From: an uncultured bacterium
GTDB lineage: Bacteria > Patescibacteriota > Saccharimonadia > Saccharimonadales > Saccharimonadaceae
DNA: 64,000 nucleotides
Direction of reading: 5' to 3'
Assembly: GCA_938036155.1 (NCBI GenBank)
Contig: CALHPA010000004.1
Location: 1 to 64,000 of the forward strand
The notes beneath the pieces were generated by a model. The model did not search any database, was not told the DNA's origin, and worked only from the letters and a program-made list of their open reading frames with translations. Position 1 is the first letter of the stretch; the number at the start of each line of letters is the position of its first letter. The translations under genes were made by a program, and so were the position numbers. Below, piece by piece: positions 35,000-44,979 of the stretch.

Positions 35000-35564
35000 A
35001 TTGGTAAATTTTCGAAAAAAATTTGGTTTTTTAGTGGTTATTATAATTGGTGGATTTTTGGTTTTGTTTCAATTTTCGAAAATTGTTTTTGCTGAAGAAA
35101 TGGCAAAAGAAAAACCAACTGAAATTCAGATTTCGAAAATTAGTAAAAAATGTGAAGATTTAAAAAATAATTTAAAAAAACTTCGCTCTGAAGATACTCT
35201 AAAAAGAGTTAATCTAGGGAAAAACTATGAGAAGATTTCGAACGGATTGATGTCGAATTTTAACGCAAGGATTGCTTTAAATAAGAAAAATGGTGCTGAA
35301 TTGATCCTGGTAGCTTCTGAATTTGAAGAGAATTTTAAGTATTTCAAAGAGAATTTTCAGACTTATGAACGAGAGCTTTCTGAATTAGTTTCACAGGATT
35401 GTGCTAAAAATCCGCGTGAATTTTATTTAAAGCTTGAAAAAACACGTCGTGCTCGCCGAGAAGTAAATTACAACACTAAAAAATTGAATGAAATTGCTGA
35501 AAAATATGGTGTTCAGGTTCATGATTTTGTTGTAAAAAATACATCAGGAGTTTTGAATGAATAA
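34989..35564 (+). CDS. Secreted or anchored coiled-coil protein, unknown function
   Basis: Not recognised. 191 aa from the ATG at 34989, with an N-terminal hydrophobic segment (FGFLVVIIIGGFLVLFQFS) ending in a signal-peptidase-like AEE-type boundary, then an all-helical Lys/Glu-rich domain with two cysteines far apart. It overlaps the end of aspS by 11 bp and the next membrane protein by 8 bp. Probably an extracytoplasmic helical bundle. Confidence 0.65.
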   Translation: MGNKLVNFRKKFGFLVVIIIGGFLVLFQFSKIVFAEEMAKEKPTEIQISKISKKCEDLKNNLKKLRSEDTLKRVNLGKNYEKISNGLMSNFNARIALNKKNGAELILVASEFEENFKYFKENFQTYERELSELVSQDCAKNPREFYLKLEKTRRARREVNYNTKKLNEIAEKYGVQVHDFVVKNTSGVLNE

Positions 35565-35967
35565 TTTTTTGAATAAAATTAAATCAAAAATTAAAAATCG
35601 GCCATCGGAATCACAAAAAGAAATTAATGGTTCACGCAATTTGATAATTTTTCTTGCGGGAAGTTTAGGGATTGCATTAGTTTTGGTGATTGCAAGCTTA
35701 ATTCTTTACACTTCGGATGGAACTATTCAGCTTGATTTGAGTAGGCCAGTTTTACAAGAGGCGCGTGAAGCTCAGAAAAAGGGAAAAAAAGAGGAAGAAC
35801 GTAAGAAAAACGAAAAAGATGAGGAGTTTTTACCGCAAGGTGGTCTTTCGAATAAAGATATGGCGGATTTCGAAAGGCTTTATTCGAAAGCAAGAAAGAA
35901 AATTCATACAGATGAGTTTAGCGAAAGCTCCTTAAGTGATGAAACTTTAAAGATAACAGACCAATAA
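35557..35967 (+). CDS. Single-pass membrane protein, unknown function
   Basis: Not recognised. 136 aa: cytoplasmic basic N-terminus (~25 residues), one membrane helix (about 28-50), and an external, highly charged tail rich in Lys/Glu (AQKKGKKEEERKKNEKDEE). It is translated from a start overlapping the previous coiled-coil gene (GGAG upstream), and trmB follows after 9 bp, so the three are one transcriptional unit. Confidence 0.65.
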   Translation: MNNFLNKIKSKIKNRPSESQKEINGSRNLIIFLAGSLGIALVLVIASLILYTSDGTIQLDLSRPVLQEAREAQKKGKKEEERKKNEKDEEFLPQGGLSNKDMADFERLYSKARKKIHTDEFSESSLSDETLKITDQ

Positions 35968-35976
35968 AGGAGAAGA

Positions 35977-36651
35977 ATGGCTTTTTTAAATCCGAAAGAT
36001 TTTATTATTACTCGTAAGCGTAAACTTTATAAATTTGCGCTTTTTAATAATTTTGCAATTTGTTTTGAATTTAATGAATGGCAAAAAGAAAATGCTGAAG
36101 TCAATAATTTAGAAATTGGTGCAGGAACAGGGCTTTTTAGCGAAGCTTTGGCTGCAAAAAATCCAATGAAGAATTTTGTGGCGGTTGATGTTAAAGCTGA
36201 TCGGTTAGTTAAAGGTGCTATTCAAGCTGAGCAGGATGGTGTTAAAAATATTCGTTTTTTACGAGCACGAGCCGACCAACTTCTTGAAGCTTTTGGTGAA
36301 AATTCGGTAAAATATCTTTGGGTGACCTTCCCTGACCCTTACCCACGTGAGCGTAATTCAGGCCGTAGATTAACACATCCAAATTTTTTGCGAATTTACG
36401 CTAAGCTTTTAGCTGAAGATGGTGCACTCTACTTTAAAACTGATGCTAAGAACCTTTTCGAATGGAGCTTAGAACAGCTTGTGGCAGAAGGTTGGAAAAT
36501 TGAGCGGCTTAGTTTTGATTTGCATGAAAGCGACTTAAACGAAAATTATAAAGTGATGACGACTTATGAAAAACGTTTTACGGCAGAAGGACTAAAGATT
36601 AATTTTGTAAAGGCTACACCACCAAAAAATATTTTTCCTGAAAAGTGTTAA
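35977..36651 (+). CDS. trmB: tRNA (guanine-N7-)-methyltransferase
   Basis: Methylates G46 in the variable loop of tRNAs. 224 aa. The SAM loop NLEIGAGTGLFSEALAAKNP, the FVAVDVKADRLVKGA acidic strand, WVTFPDPYPRERNSGRRL (the substrate-binding family signature) and HPNFLRIYAKLL are all present. AGGAG precedes the ATG. Confidence 0.95.
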   Translation: MAFLNPKDFIITRKRKLYKFALFNNFAICFEFNEWQKENAEVNNLEIGAGTGLFSEALAAKNPMKNFVAVDVKADRLVKGAIQAEQDGVKNIRFLRARADQLLEAFGENSVKYLWVTFPDPYPRERNSGRRLTHPNFLRIYAKLLAEDGALYFKTDAKNLFEWSLEQLVAEGWKIERLSFDLHESDLNENYKVMTTYEKRFTAEGLKINFVKATPPKNIFPEKC

Positions 36652-36782
36652 ATTATCTTTTATTTATTCTTATGATTAAAATTAAGAAATAATATAGAGT
36701 TACACCAAAACTATAGCTTAATTGATATTTTATAAAAAATATGGTAGAATTATATGAATGAATAATTTTCGAGAGAGGTGAG

Positions 36783-39593
36783 ATGGCGGATTTTTTAGAA
36801 ATCAAAGGTGCACGTGAACACAATTTGAAAAATATAGATTTAAAAATTCCACGTGATAAATTAGTAGTGATAACAGGGCTTTCTGGTAGCGGAAAATCAA
36901 GTTTAGCATTTGATACGATTTACGCGGAAGGCCAGCGCCGTTATATGGAAAGTTTAAATTCTTATGCCCGCCAATTCTTAGGCACGATGGATAAACCAGA
37001 TGTCGACCAGATTACTGGGCTTAGCCCGGCTATTTCGATTGATCAAAAATCTACCAGTCGCAATCCACGATCGACTGTGGCGACCGTAACGGAGATTTAT
37101 GATTATCTACGTTTACTTTTTGCGCGAATTGGTACGCCACATTGTCCAATTTGCGGTCGAGATGTGGTTCGGCGTACGCCGCAAAGTATTGTTGATAGTA
37201 TTATGAATCTTGAAGAAGGTTCACGGATAATATTACTAGCACCAATCGCAAAAGCCAAAAAAGGTGAATTTGCGCATATCCCTGAAGAATTTTCGAAAAA
37301 AGGTTTTGCTCGCGCTCGGGTAGATGGAGTGATTTATGCTTTAGACGAATTCCCTGAACTCGAAAAAAATATTAAACATAATATTGAAATTGTAGTTGAC
37401 CGTTTAGTACTTTCAAAAGAAATGAAGACGCGTCTAGCACAAAGTGTTGAGCAAGCACTTGAGATGACTGGTGGAATTTTAGAGATTTTAAATGATGAAA
37501 CTGGTGAGGTGAAGATTTTTTCGCAACGTTATGCTTGTGAACTCCACCCAGATGAACATATTCCCGAGCTTGAACCGCGATTATTTTCATTTAATGCGCC
37601 ACAAGGAGCTTGTGAAACTTGTTCGGGGCTTGGAACACGAATGGAAATTGACCCAGAATTGGTGCTTTCACCAAATTTAACAATTTCTGAGGGTGCGATT
37701 CGGCCTTATAATCGTGTGATGGAGAAAGGTTATCGAATTAAATTGCTCGAGGAAGTTGCAAAACGCCATGGATTTTCAACAAAAGTCCCAACTAAAAAAC
37801 TCTCAAAAGAAGCAATCGAAATTATTTTATACGGCACAAATACAGATGAAAAATATCCGATCGAAATGAACGGCCGGGTTTATAATATGAATTTTGAAGG
37901 TGTAATTCCGAATCTAGAGCGTCGCCATCGAGATACGGATAGTGAATTCCAGCGTAAGGACATCGAAAGATTTATGCGCGTTCGAAAATGTCAAACTTGT
38001 GGCGGAAAGCGATTGAAACCTGTTGTTCTTGCTGTGACGGTTGCCGGTTTGAACATCGTGGAAATTTGTGATCTTGCAATTGATGAAGCTGTTGAACTTT
38101 TCAAAAATTTAGAGCTAAATGAACAGCAAAAATTTATTTCAACTCAAATTCTAAAAGAGATTTCTTCGAGGTTAGGCTTTATGAATAATGTTGGTCTGAA
38201 CTATTTGGAACTTTCACGCGCAGCTAATACTTTGAGCGGTGGTGAGGCACAGCGGATTCGTTTGGCGACGCAGATTGGTTCAGGGCTTCAAGGTGTGCTT
38301 TATGTTTTAGATGAGCCTTCGATTGGCCTTCATCAGCGAGATAACGACAAACTAATTGCTACACTAAAAAATCTCCGTGATTTAAATAATACCGTGTTAG
38401 TTGTTGAGCATGATGAAGATACGATTCGGGCGGCAGATTGGTTAGTTGATGTTGGTCCTGGCGCTGGTGTAAATGGTGGAATGATTGTGGCTTCAGGCAC
38501 ACCTGAAGAGGTTTCGAAAAATCCCAAATCTTTAACAGGGCAATTTTTGAGTGGCGAAGATAAAATTCAAACACCAAAAAAGCGCCGAAAAATTCAGAGA
38601 AATGAAAAATTGGTGATTAAAAATGCACGCGAAAATAACCTGAAAAATATTGACGTTGAAATTCCGCTAGGCGTAATGACGGTGGTTTCGGGGGTTTCGG
38701 GTAGCGGAAAATCAACCTTAGTGAATGAAATTTTAAGCAAAGAATTATTAGCACGTAAGCACCGCGCGCAAGAAGTTCCAGGTGCGCATGATGAAATTTT
38801 AGGTTTGGAAAAACTTGATAAAGCAATCGTGATTGATCAAAGTGCAATTGGCCGTACGCCACGTTCGAATCCTGCAACTTATACTGGTGTTTTTACTCAG
38901 ATTCGCGAGCTTTTTGCTGGTACTCCGGAAGCGAATATTCGCGGCTATAAAGCTGGTCGATTTAGTTTCAACGTTAAAGGTGGCCGCTGCGAAAACTGTC
39001 AAGGTGATGGTGTAATTAAAATTGAAATGCATTTTTTACCAGATGTCTATGTAGAATGTGATGTCTGTCATGGTAAGAGATATAATCGCGAAGCACTGGA
39101 GATTCTTTATAAAGGAAAAACAATCTCGGATGTTTTAGAAATGACAATTGATGAAGCAACAGAATTCTTCGAAAATATTCCTGCAATTTATCGAAAATTA
39201 AAAACGATTCAAGAAGTTGGTTTGGGTTATATTAAACTCGGTCAGCCCGCAACAACTTTTTCGGGTGGAGAGGCGCAACGAATTAAACTCGCAACCGAGC
39301 TTGCGCGTGCTTCAACTGGTAAAACAATGTATATTCTGGATGAGCCGACAACAGGGCTACATAATGCAGATGTAAAAAGATTGCTTTCGATTTTGAATCG
39401 TTTGGTTGACGCTGGAAACTCAATGGTTATAATTGAGCATAATTTAGATGTTGTTAAAAGTGCTGACTGGCTAATTGATATGGGTCCAGAAGGCGGAGCA
39501 GGTGGTGGAACCGTTGTGGCAACTGGAACTCCAGAACAGGTTTTGAAAGTCGAAAAGAGCTGGACTGGAAAATACCTTAAAAATATTCTTTAG
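36783..39593 (+). CDS. uvrA: Excinuclease ABC subunit A
   Basis: Damage-recognition ATPase of nucleotide excision repair, 936 aa (normal ~940). Two ABC modules: Walker [10 protein letters not shown] near residue 35 and GVSGSGKST near 635; signatures [12 protein letters not shown] and [12 protein letters not shown]. Zinc-binding cysteine pairs occur at [16 protein letters not shown] and [26 protein letters not shown] and AGAGGTGAG lie upstream. uvrC is found at 49686; uvrB is not in the window. Confidence 0.97.
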   Translation: MADFLEIKGAREHNLKNIDLKIPRDKLVVITGLSGSGKSSLAFDTIYAEGQRRYMESLNSYARQFLGTMDKPDVDQITGLSPAISIDQKSTSRNPRSTVATVTEIYDYLRLLFARIGTPHCPICGRDVVRRTPQSIVDSIMNLEEGSRIILLAPIAKAKKGEFAHIPEEFSKKGFARARVDGVIYALDEFPELEKNIKHNIEIVVDRLVLSKEMKTRLAQSVEQALEMTGGILEILNDETGEVKIFSQRYACELHPDEHIPELEPRLFSFNAPQGACETCSGLGTRMEIDPELVLSPNLTISEGAIRPYNRVMEKGYRIKLLEEVAKRHGFSTKVPTKKLSKEAIEIILYGTNTDEKYPIEMNGRVYNMNFEGVIPNLERRHRDTDSEFQRKDIERFMRVRKCQTCGGKRLKPVVLAVTVAGLNIVEICDLAIDEAVELFKNLELNEQQKFISTQILKEISSRLGFMNNVGLNYLELSRAANTLSGGEAQRIRLATQIGSGLQGVLYVLDEPSIGLHQRDNDKLIATLKNLRDLNNTVLVVEHDEDTIRAADWLVDVGPGAGVNGGMIVASGTPEEVSKNPKSLTGQFLSGEDKIQTPKKRRKIQRNEKLVIKNARENNLKNIDVEIPLGVMTVVSGVSGSGKSTLVNEILSKELLARKHRAQEVPGAHDEILGLEKLDKAIVIDQSAIGRTPRSNPATYTGVFTQIRELFAGTPEANIRGYKAGRFSFNVKGGRCENCQGDGVIKIEMHFLPDVYVECDVCHGKRYNREALEILYKGKTISDVLEMTIDEATEFFENIPAIYRKLKTIQEVGLGYIKLGQPATTFSGGEAQRIKLATELARASTGKTMYILDEPTTGLHNADVKRLLSILNRLVDAGNSMVIIEHNLDVVKSADWLIDMGPEGGAGGGTVVATGTPEQVLKVEKSWTGKYLKNIL

Positions 39594-39677
39594 GATAAAT
39601 TGTCGTATCTTTTGAAAAGTAGTATAATATGTACTATAAAGTGCTTAATTTTATATCACGAAAGGAAAAGATAAAAG

Positions 39678-40691
39678 ATGGCGATTTTAGTAACTGGTGG
39701 TGCAGGATTTATTGGTGCTCACACTTCAATTGAGCTTCTTGAAAATAATAAAGAAGTTGTAATTATTGATAATTTTCGAAATTCGAAGCCTAAAGCTTTA
39801 GAGCGAATCCGTGAGATTTCGGGTAAAGATTTTAAGTTTTATGAAGCTGATATTTTAGATAAAGATGAGCTTCGAAAAATTTTTCAAGAAAATAATATTG
39901 AGCAAGTGATACATTTTGCGGGCTTAAAAGCTGTTGGCGAAAGTGTTGAAAAACCACTTGAATACTATAAAAATAATATCCAAGGAACGATTTCGCTTTT
40001 AGAAATTATGCGAGAATTTAACGTTTACGATATCGTTTTTTCTTCGAGTGCAACAGTTTATGGCGATAAAAATCCAGTGCCTTATCGAGAAGAAATGCCT
40101 TGCGAAACAGCAACGAATCCTTATGGATATACTAAAGTTGTGATTGAACATATTTTAAAAGATTTAGCGAAGGCTGATATGCGCTGGTCGATTACAATTT
40201 TGCGATATTTCAACCCAATTGGTGCGCATGAAAGCGGTTTAATCAGTGAAGATCCACAAGAAATTCCAAATAATTTAATGCCGTATATTTCTCAAGTTGC
40301 CATTGGAAAACGAGAAAAGCTTTCAATTTTTGGTGATGATTACGAAACTCCTGATGGTACAGGCGTGCGTGATTATATCCATGTTGTGGATTTAGCTAAG
40401 GGTCATTTGAAAGCATTAGAAAATAACCGCAAGAATGGTGGCGTTAAAATTTATAATCTTGGTTCGGGCTCGGGAGTGAGTGTTTTGGAGCTAATTCGTG
40501 CTTTCGAAAAAGCCTCAGGTAAAAAGATTCCTTTCGAAATAGCTCCGCGCCGTGCAGGTGATATTGCATTTTATTATGCTGATGTTGCTAAGGCCGAAAA
40601 GGAGCTTGGTTGGAAAACTGAAAAAACACTCGAAGAGATGTGTCGAGATTCGTGGAATTGGCAAAGCAAAAATCCGAATGGATTGGTATGA
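39678..40691 (+). CDS. galE: UDP-glucose 4-epimerase
   Basis: Interconverts UDP-glucose and UDP-galactose (or the N-acetyl forms). 337 aa short-chain dehydrogenase: NAD loop VTGGAGFIGAHTS, catalytic YGYTKVVIE (Tyr and Lys), the FSSSATVYGD strand and NPIGAH. It supplies donor sugars for the surface glycan encoded at 9-24 kb, although it is far from that locus. AAAGGAAAAG is the likely ribosome-binding site. Confidence 0.95.
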   Translation: MAILVTGGAGFIGAHTSIELLENNKEVVIIDNFRNSKPKALERIREISGKDFKFYEADILDKDELRKIFQENNIEQVIHFAGLKAVGESVEKPLEYYKNNIQGTISLLEIMREFNVYDIVFSSSATVYGDKNPVPYREEMPCETATNPYGYTKVVIEHILKDLAKADMRWSITILRYFNPIGAHESGLISEDPQEIPNNLMPYISQVAIGKREKLSIFGDDYETPDGTGVRDYIHVVDLAKGHLKALENNRKNGGVKIYNLGSGSGVSVLELIRAFEKASGKKIPFEIAPRRAGDIAFYYADVAKAEKELGWKTEKTLEEMCRDSWNWQSKNPNGLV

Positions 40692-40696
40692 AAATT

Positions 40697-40735
40697 TTAA
40701 AAAAAGTTTGTTTTTAGACAGACTTTTTTATTTTT
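40697..40735 (+). terminator. Intrinsic terminator after galE
   Basis: AAAAAGTTTG pairs with CAGACTTTTT (one G-T), followed by TATTTTTT. Confidence 0.75.
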
Positions 40736-40748
40736 TCGAAAAAAGTAC

Positions 40749-40779
40749 TTGACTTTTTAAGCTACCTTGTATAACATGG
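40749..40779 (+). promoter_or_regulatory. padR promoter with candidate autoregulatory operator
   Basis: TTGACT (40749-40754) and TATAAC (40770-40775) with a short 15-bp spacer. The -10 is embedded in CCTTG-TATAA-CATGG (40765-40779), an imperfect inverted repeat that is a reasonable site for the PadR product; the operator role is inference. Confidence 0.45.
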
Positions 40780-40783
40780 AAGT

Positions 40784-41125
40784 ATGAAAGAACAAGAAAG
40801 TATTGAAAAATATGCTTCACAAATTTCAACCCAGATGCGAAAAGGTTTTATGGCGTTTTGTGTGCTAAAAGTTTGTGCAAAAAAGCCAGTTTATACCAGT
40901 GACATCATTCGGGAACTCCGTGAAGCTAAAATGGTTGTGGTCGAAGGCACGATTTATCCGTTGCTATCAAGGCTACAAAAAGATGGATTATTAAGCCATG
41001 AATGGCAAGAAAGTGAGCAAGGTCCGCCTAGAAAATATTACTCAATAACTGAATTTGGCGCTAGTGTTTGTGAAAAGGTTAGCGAAGAAATCAGCAAATT
41101 AAATAAAACAATCAGCAAACTTTAA
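40784..41125 (+). CDS. PadR-family transcriptional regulator
   Basis: Winged-helix repressor of 113 aa. The core reads AFCVLKVCAKKPVYTSDIIRELREA, VVEGTIYPLLSRLQKDGLL and GPPRKYYSITEFG, the PadR signature. It heads an operon with a PspC/LiaF-like membrane protein and an ABC transporter, and probably represses that operon until an envelope or drug signal is bound. Confidence 0.93.
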   Translation: MKEQESIEKYASQISTQMRKGFMAFCVLKVCAKKPVYTSDIIRELREAKMVVVEGTIYPLLSRLQKDGLLSHEWQESEQGPPRKYYSITEFGASVCEKVSEEISKLNKTISKL

Positions 41126-41133
41126 GGAGAAAT

Positions 41134-42714
41134 ATGAAAGAAATTACAAGAATTCATTTGGCGAAAATTCCTTACGAAATTGAAATTTACGCCAAAAAGA
41201 GGCTTGAAAAATATCTAAAAGATTTAAAAATCTACTCTGGTGATGAAGATATTTTTGAAGATGTTGAAATTCGAATCACTGAAATTTTGGCGGAACTTGG
41301 CGTAAAAGAAGGCGGAGTAATTACTGAAAAGGAAATTTCAAAAATTGAGGCTCAAATTGGCTCACCAGAAGTGTTTCAAGATTTGAATTTTGATGGTGAA
41401 AATGAAGAAATTCGTGTTCCGAAAACTTCAAAAAAGCTATTTCGAGATGAACAAAATGGAATGATTTCAGGTGTGGCAGCAGGATTAGCGCAATATTTGA
41501 AAATTGATACGGTTTGGGTTAGGTTAGTTTTAGCGGTTATGTTTTTTGTGAGTTTTGGTACGATTGTTCCAATTTACATTTTGTCGATTCTTATAATTCC
41601 AGCGGCAAAAAATGCTAATGATATTCTGCGACTTCGTGGTGAAGCTATCACGGCGGGTGCAATTCGAGAAGTGAACGAAGAATATAATTTCGAAAAAAAT
41701 GCAGCTCGAAATATGAAAATTGCTCGAATTTTTGGGATAATTTTCGGGGTTTTTACAGTTTTTGCTTTTCTTGGTGGAATCCTAGCGATGTTTTTTGGAA
41801 ACTGGGCATTAATGCAAATTGGTGAAATGGCCAATTTTGCCAATGCAAAGAGTGCTGCAACTGGTATAGTAATTTCAGCAAATATAATGGGAATTTCGTA
41901 TTTGATTTTTACGGCTTTTATTGCAAGAATGCTATTTAAATTGAAAGCTTCGAAAATTGACATCATAGCAATTATTGTTTCAGTGGTAGTTGCTTTAGGC
42001 GGAATTTTAGGATCGATTTCTTTTACTTCAATTTTACGCGATAAAGCTAATGAGAAAGTTTCGAAAAGTTTAGTTTCTGAGCAAATTAAATTTAATTCTG
42101 AAAAAATGAAAAGTGTTAAGAAGTTAAAAGTTGATTCTTCTGTTGCTGTTTTCTATCATATTTCAGATGAGCAAAAAATTGAATTTACACATATGAATTT
42201 TCGAAAACATAATTTGAAAGCTGATTTTGAAGGAGAAACTTTGAAATTAAACTTAAATAATGTTCCGCAAAATCTATATTTTGGTGGATTAGGCTATGAA
42301 GAAATTCATATTTATGGCCCAGAACTAAATGAAATTGATGTAACTTCAAATTCGAATGTAAATTATTTTGCGAAAGATGCTGAAAATATGAAAGTAAAAA
42401 TGAATGGCGGCTCGGTTCATTTTGAAAATTCAGCTAAAATTACAAATTTAGAGATTTCGAAAGGTGAATATGGCGTATTTTCAGGAAGACATATTGATGT
42501 TTTGAACCTAACATTAAATTCGAATAGCGGAAATGTTGAACTAAAAAATGTTGAAAATGCAAATGTCAAAACTAAAAATTGTAGCTTCAATAGTCCAAGA
42601 ATTACTCGTTTGAAAGCTCGTGCAAAAAATGTAAAAGTGAATGATTATGATTTTAACGAGAATACTAAAGGCCAATGCTTTTATCTTGAGAATTTAGATA
42701 AAGATGAATTTTAA
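41134..42714 (+). CDS. PspC-domain membrane protein with C-terminal LiaF/DUF2807-like beta domain
   Basis: A 526-aa protein. N-terminal ~95 residues: a charged helical domain (ARKRLEKYLKDLKIY, DVEIRITEILAELG) like those beside PadR genes. Residues ~98-160: PspC domain (LFRDEQNGMISGVAAGLAQYLKIDTVWVRL). Then three or four more membrane helices to about residue 305. C-terminal ~200 residues: repetitive beta strands resembling DUF2807/DUF4097 putative adhesin or LiaF domains. This architecture suggests an envelope-stress sensor or transducer. AAGGAG precedes the start. Role is inferred from domains and operon. Confidence 0.82.
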   Translation: MKEITRIHLAKIPYEIEIYAKKRLEKYLKDLKIYSGDEDIFEDVEIRITEILAELGVKEGGVITEKEISKIEAQIGSPEVFQDLNFDGENEEIRVPKTSKKLFRDEQNGMISGVAAGLAQYLKIDTVWVRLVLAVMFFVSFGTIVPIYILSILIIPAAKNANDILRLRGEAITAGAIREVNEEYNFEKNAARNMKIARIFGIIFGVFTVFAFLGGILAMFFGNWALMQIGEMANFANAKSAATGIVISANIMGISYLIFTAFIARMLFKLKASKIDIIAIIVSVVVALGGILGSISFTSILRDKANEKVSKSLVSEQIKFNSEKMKSVKKLKVDSSVAVFYHISDEQKIEFTHMNFRKHNLKADFEGETLKLNLNNVPQNLYFGGLGYEEIHIYGPELNEIDVTSNSNVNYFAKDAENMKVKMNGGSVHFENSAKITNLEISKGEYGVFSGRHIDVLNLTLNSNSGNVELKNVENANVKTKNCSFNSPRITRLKARAKNVKVNDYDFNENTKGQCFYLENLDKDEF

Positions 42715-42727
42715 TTAAAGGAGGAAT

Positions 42728-43414
42728 ATGATTGAAGTTCGAAATATTTCAAAAATTTATGGCAAAAAGAAGAATCGTTTTCAGGCATTAAAAGATGTAA
42801 GTTTCAAGATTGAAAATGGTTCAAGCGTGGCGATTATTGGGAAATCGGGAAGTGGAAAATCAACACTAATTCATGCAATGAGCGGCCTAGATGCTCCAGA
42901 AAAAGGTGAAGTTTTAATGGATAGAGTAAATATTCTATCAATGAATCAAAAGAAGATTGATAAATTTCGTTCGAAAAAAATGGGATTTATTTTTCAAAGC
43001 TTTTTCGTTCAAGGAAACGAAACTTGTTTCGAAAATGTGAGTTTGCCACTTGAAATTTCTGAAGAGCCAATTTTTCGAAGGAAAGAAATTGTAGAAGACG
43101 CCCTAAAAGCGGTTGGTTTGAAAGATAAAATTAAAACACCAGCTCGTGACCTTTCGGGTGGGCAAAAACAGCGTCTTGCGATTGCGCGAGCAATTGTAAA
43201 CTCGCCAGAAATAATTTTTGCGGATGAACCAACGGGAAATTTGGACTCCGCAACTAGTGAAAAAATTGAAAAATTACTTTTTGAATATAATAAAAAGTCT
43301 GGTGCAACGCTATTTATTATTACTCATGATGAAGAATTGGCAGAAAAGTGTGATATTCGGATTCGAATAAAAGATGGCGAGATAGAGCATATTGAAGGAG
43401 TTAAAAATGCGTAG
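42728..43414 (+). CDS. ABC transporter ATP-binding protein (LolD/MacB-like)
   Basis: 228 aa. Walker A GKSGSGKST, Q-loop FIFQSFFVQGNETCFENV, signature LSGGQKQRLAIARAIV, Walker B IIFADEPTGNLDSATSEKI: the type VII (MacB/LolCDE/FtsE) class. Excellent Shine-Dalgarno AAAGGAGG. It overlaps the permease gene by 8 bp. Confidence 0.94.
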   Translation: MIEVRNISKIYGKKKNRFQALKDVSFKIENGSSVAIIGKSGSGKSTLIHAMSGLDAPEKGEVLMDRVNILSMNQKKIDKFRSKKMGFIFQSFFVQGNETCFENVSLPLEISEEPIFRRKEIVEDALKAVGLKDKIKTPARDLSGGQKQRLAIARAIVNSPEIIFADEPTGNLDSATSEKIEKLLFEYNKKSGATLFIITHDEELAEKCDIRIRIKDGEIEHIEGVKNA

Positions 43415-44711
43415 AGTTGATATTATTAAGCGAGCTGGAAAAAATATTCGTTTAGCGAAAGGGCGAACGATTTTGACAAGTTTGGCGATTGCGGTTGGTG
43501 CGACAACGGTTGCACTCGCAATTGCGGCTGGAAAAGGCGGTAATGCTTATGTTGAAAGTCTAGCTAATAAATTGGGTGACCAAAATGCTTTAACTATCTC
43601 GCGATTAATTAAGAATAAAAAAGATCCGTATGCACCAAATAAGGTTGAAACTACACTTGAAGATTCACGAAAAAATTTGGCTGAAGCTGACATGGAAAAA
43701 CATTCAATAAAAAATGAAGATTTACAAAAAATCACAAAAATTAAAGGCGTTCGAAACGTTTCGCCAAAAGTTCCTATAAATATTGATACTATTCGTGTCG
43801 AAAATGGAGTAAAATATGATGGAAGCGTTGCAACAAAAAATGACGAACAAGAGATGGGGCTTTCGGCCGGAAAACTCAGCAAAAATAATCAAATTGATAA
43901 TGGAAAAGTTATAGCGCCAAAAGCTTATGTTGAACCTTTTGGAGGTAAAAATCCTGCTGATATTGTGGGCAAAAAAGTAGTTTTCGAAATGAAAGACGTG
44001 GAAGGCAAAACTTTCGAAAAGACCTTTGAAATTCAAGCAGTTGATGCCGGAAAAACGGATACTAATTTTAACTATCAAGGAAATTTCTGGATGAATAATA
44101 GTGATGGTTTGGAAATTGCGAAAAAGCAAAATTCTGGTGAAATGCGGTTTTATAGTGCGAGCGTAACAACCGACGGCACACGAAAAGTTGATGAAATTAA
44201 AAAGGAAATTACGGCATTAAATGGCGGTGAATTTTACCAAGTTTCCACTTTCGCAGATGATAAAGCAACTGTTCAAACAGCAATTAATGTTATGGCGGCG
44301 GGTCTTGCTGGATTTGGATTTTTAACACTTCTTGCTTCAGCTTTTGGAATTATTAACACGCAATATATTTCAGTTTTAGAGCGAACTTCACAAATTGGTT
44401 TGATGAAATCGCTCGGAATGCGAAAGAGTGATGTTTCGAAACTTTTTAGATACGAAGCGGCGCTAATTGGTTTATTTGGTGGAATCATTGGGGTTGTTGT
44501 AGCGTATGGAATTACCTTCTTAAATCCTGTAATCAGTAGTGTTCTAAAATTGCAGAGTACTTCTGGCGTGGATACGAATTTACTTCAACCAGATTTATTC
44601 GCTTGGATTTTATTGGTAGTTGGTTTGATGTTACTTTCGGTGATTTCTGGATTCTTGCCAGCGCGAAAAGCAGCAAAGATGAACCCAATTGAGGCTCTTC
44701 GAACTGAATAG
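43407..44711 (+). CDS. ABC transporter permease (MacB/FtsX-like)
   Basis: Permease of 434 aa with four membrane helices in the MacB/FtsX pattern: one N-terminal (about residues 20-40), an external domain of about 230 residues, then three C-terminal helices (AAGLAGFGFLTLLASAFGII and later) with the hallmark LERTSQIGLMKSLGMRKSDV and final LPARKAAKMNPIEALR. Such pumps use mechanotransmission to move lipids, peptides or antibiotics. The ATG at 43407 after GAAGGAG is used. Confidence 0.92.
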   Translation: MRRVDIIKRAGKNIRLAKGRTILTSLAIAVGATTVALAIAAGKGGNAYVESLANKLGDQNALTISRLIKNKKDPYAPNKVETTLEDSRKNLAEADMEKHSIKNEDLQKITKIKGVRNVSPKVPINIDTIRVENGVKYDGSVATKNDEQEMGLSAGKLSKNNQIDNGKVIAPKAYVEPFGGKNPADIVGKKVVFEMKDVEGKTFEKTFEIQAVDAGKTDTNFNYQGNFWMNNSDGLEIAKKQNSGEMRFYSASVTTDGTRKVDEIKKEITALNGGEFYQVSTFADDKATVQTAINVMAAGLAGFGFLTLLASAFGIINTQYISVLERTSQIGLMKSLGMRKSDVSKLFRYEAALIGLFGGIIGVVVAYGITFLNPVISSVLKLQSTSGVDTNLLQPDLFAWILLVVGLMLLSVISGFLPARKAAKMNPIEALRTE

Positions 44712-44774
44712 AGATAATAAAGAATCGGCTCATCAAAAAAGTGGGCCGATTTTTTGAAAAAATATAAAAAAGTC

Positions 44775-44803
44775 TTGAAATTATTAAAAAACTCGTGTAT
44801 AAT
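44775..44803 (+). promoter_or_regulatory. Promoter of tRNA-Asn
   Basis: TTGAAA, 17-bp spacer, TATAAT; predicted start about 5 nt before the tRNA. Confidence 0.7.
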
Positions 44804-44814
44804 GAGATTATTAT

Positions 44815-44889
44815 TCCGGCATAGCTCAGTGGTAGAGCGGTTGGCTGTTAACCAATAGGTCGCTGGTTCGAGCCCAGCTGCCGGAGCCA
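44815..44889 (+). tRNA. tRNA-Asn (GTT)
   Basis: Full cloverleaf: acceptor TCCGGCA/TGCCGGA, anticodon loop CTGTTAA, T-arm GCTGG-TTCGAGC-CCAGC, discriminator G and encoded CCA. 75 nt including CCA. Confidence 0.95.
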
Positions 44890-44896
44890 AGAAAAT

Positions 44897-44922
44897 CTCC
44901 CGAAATCTCGGGGGTTTTTCTT
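44897..44922 (+). terminator. Intrinsic terminator after tRNA-Asn
   Basis: CTCCCGA pairs with TCGGGGG (one G-T), followed by TTTTTCTTT. Confidence 0.85.
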
Positions 44923-44979
44923 TATTTTAAGACTTTTTTAAGTAAAATATGTTAAAATTAAAATAGAAAAGAGGTAAAA

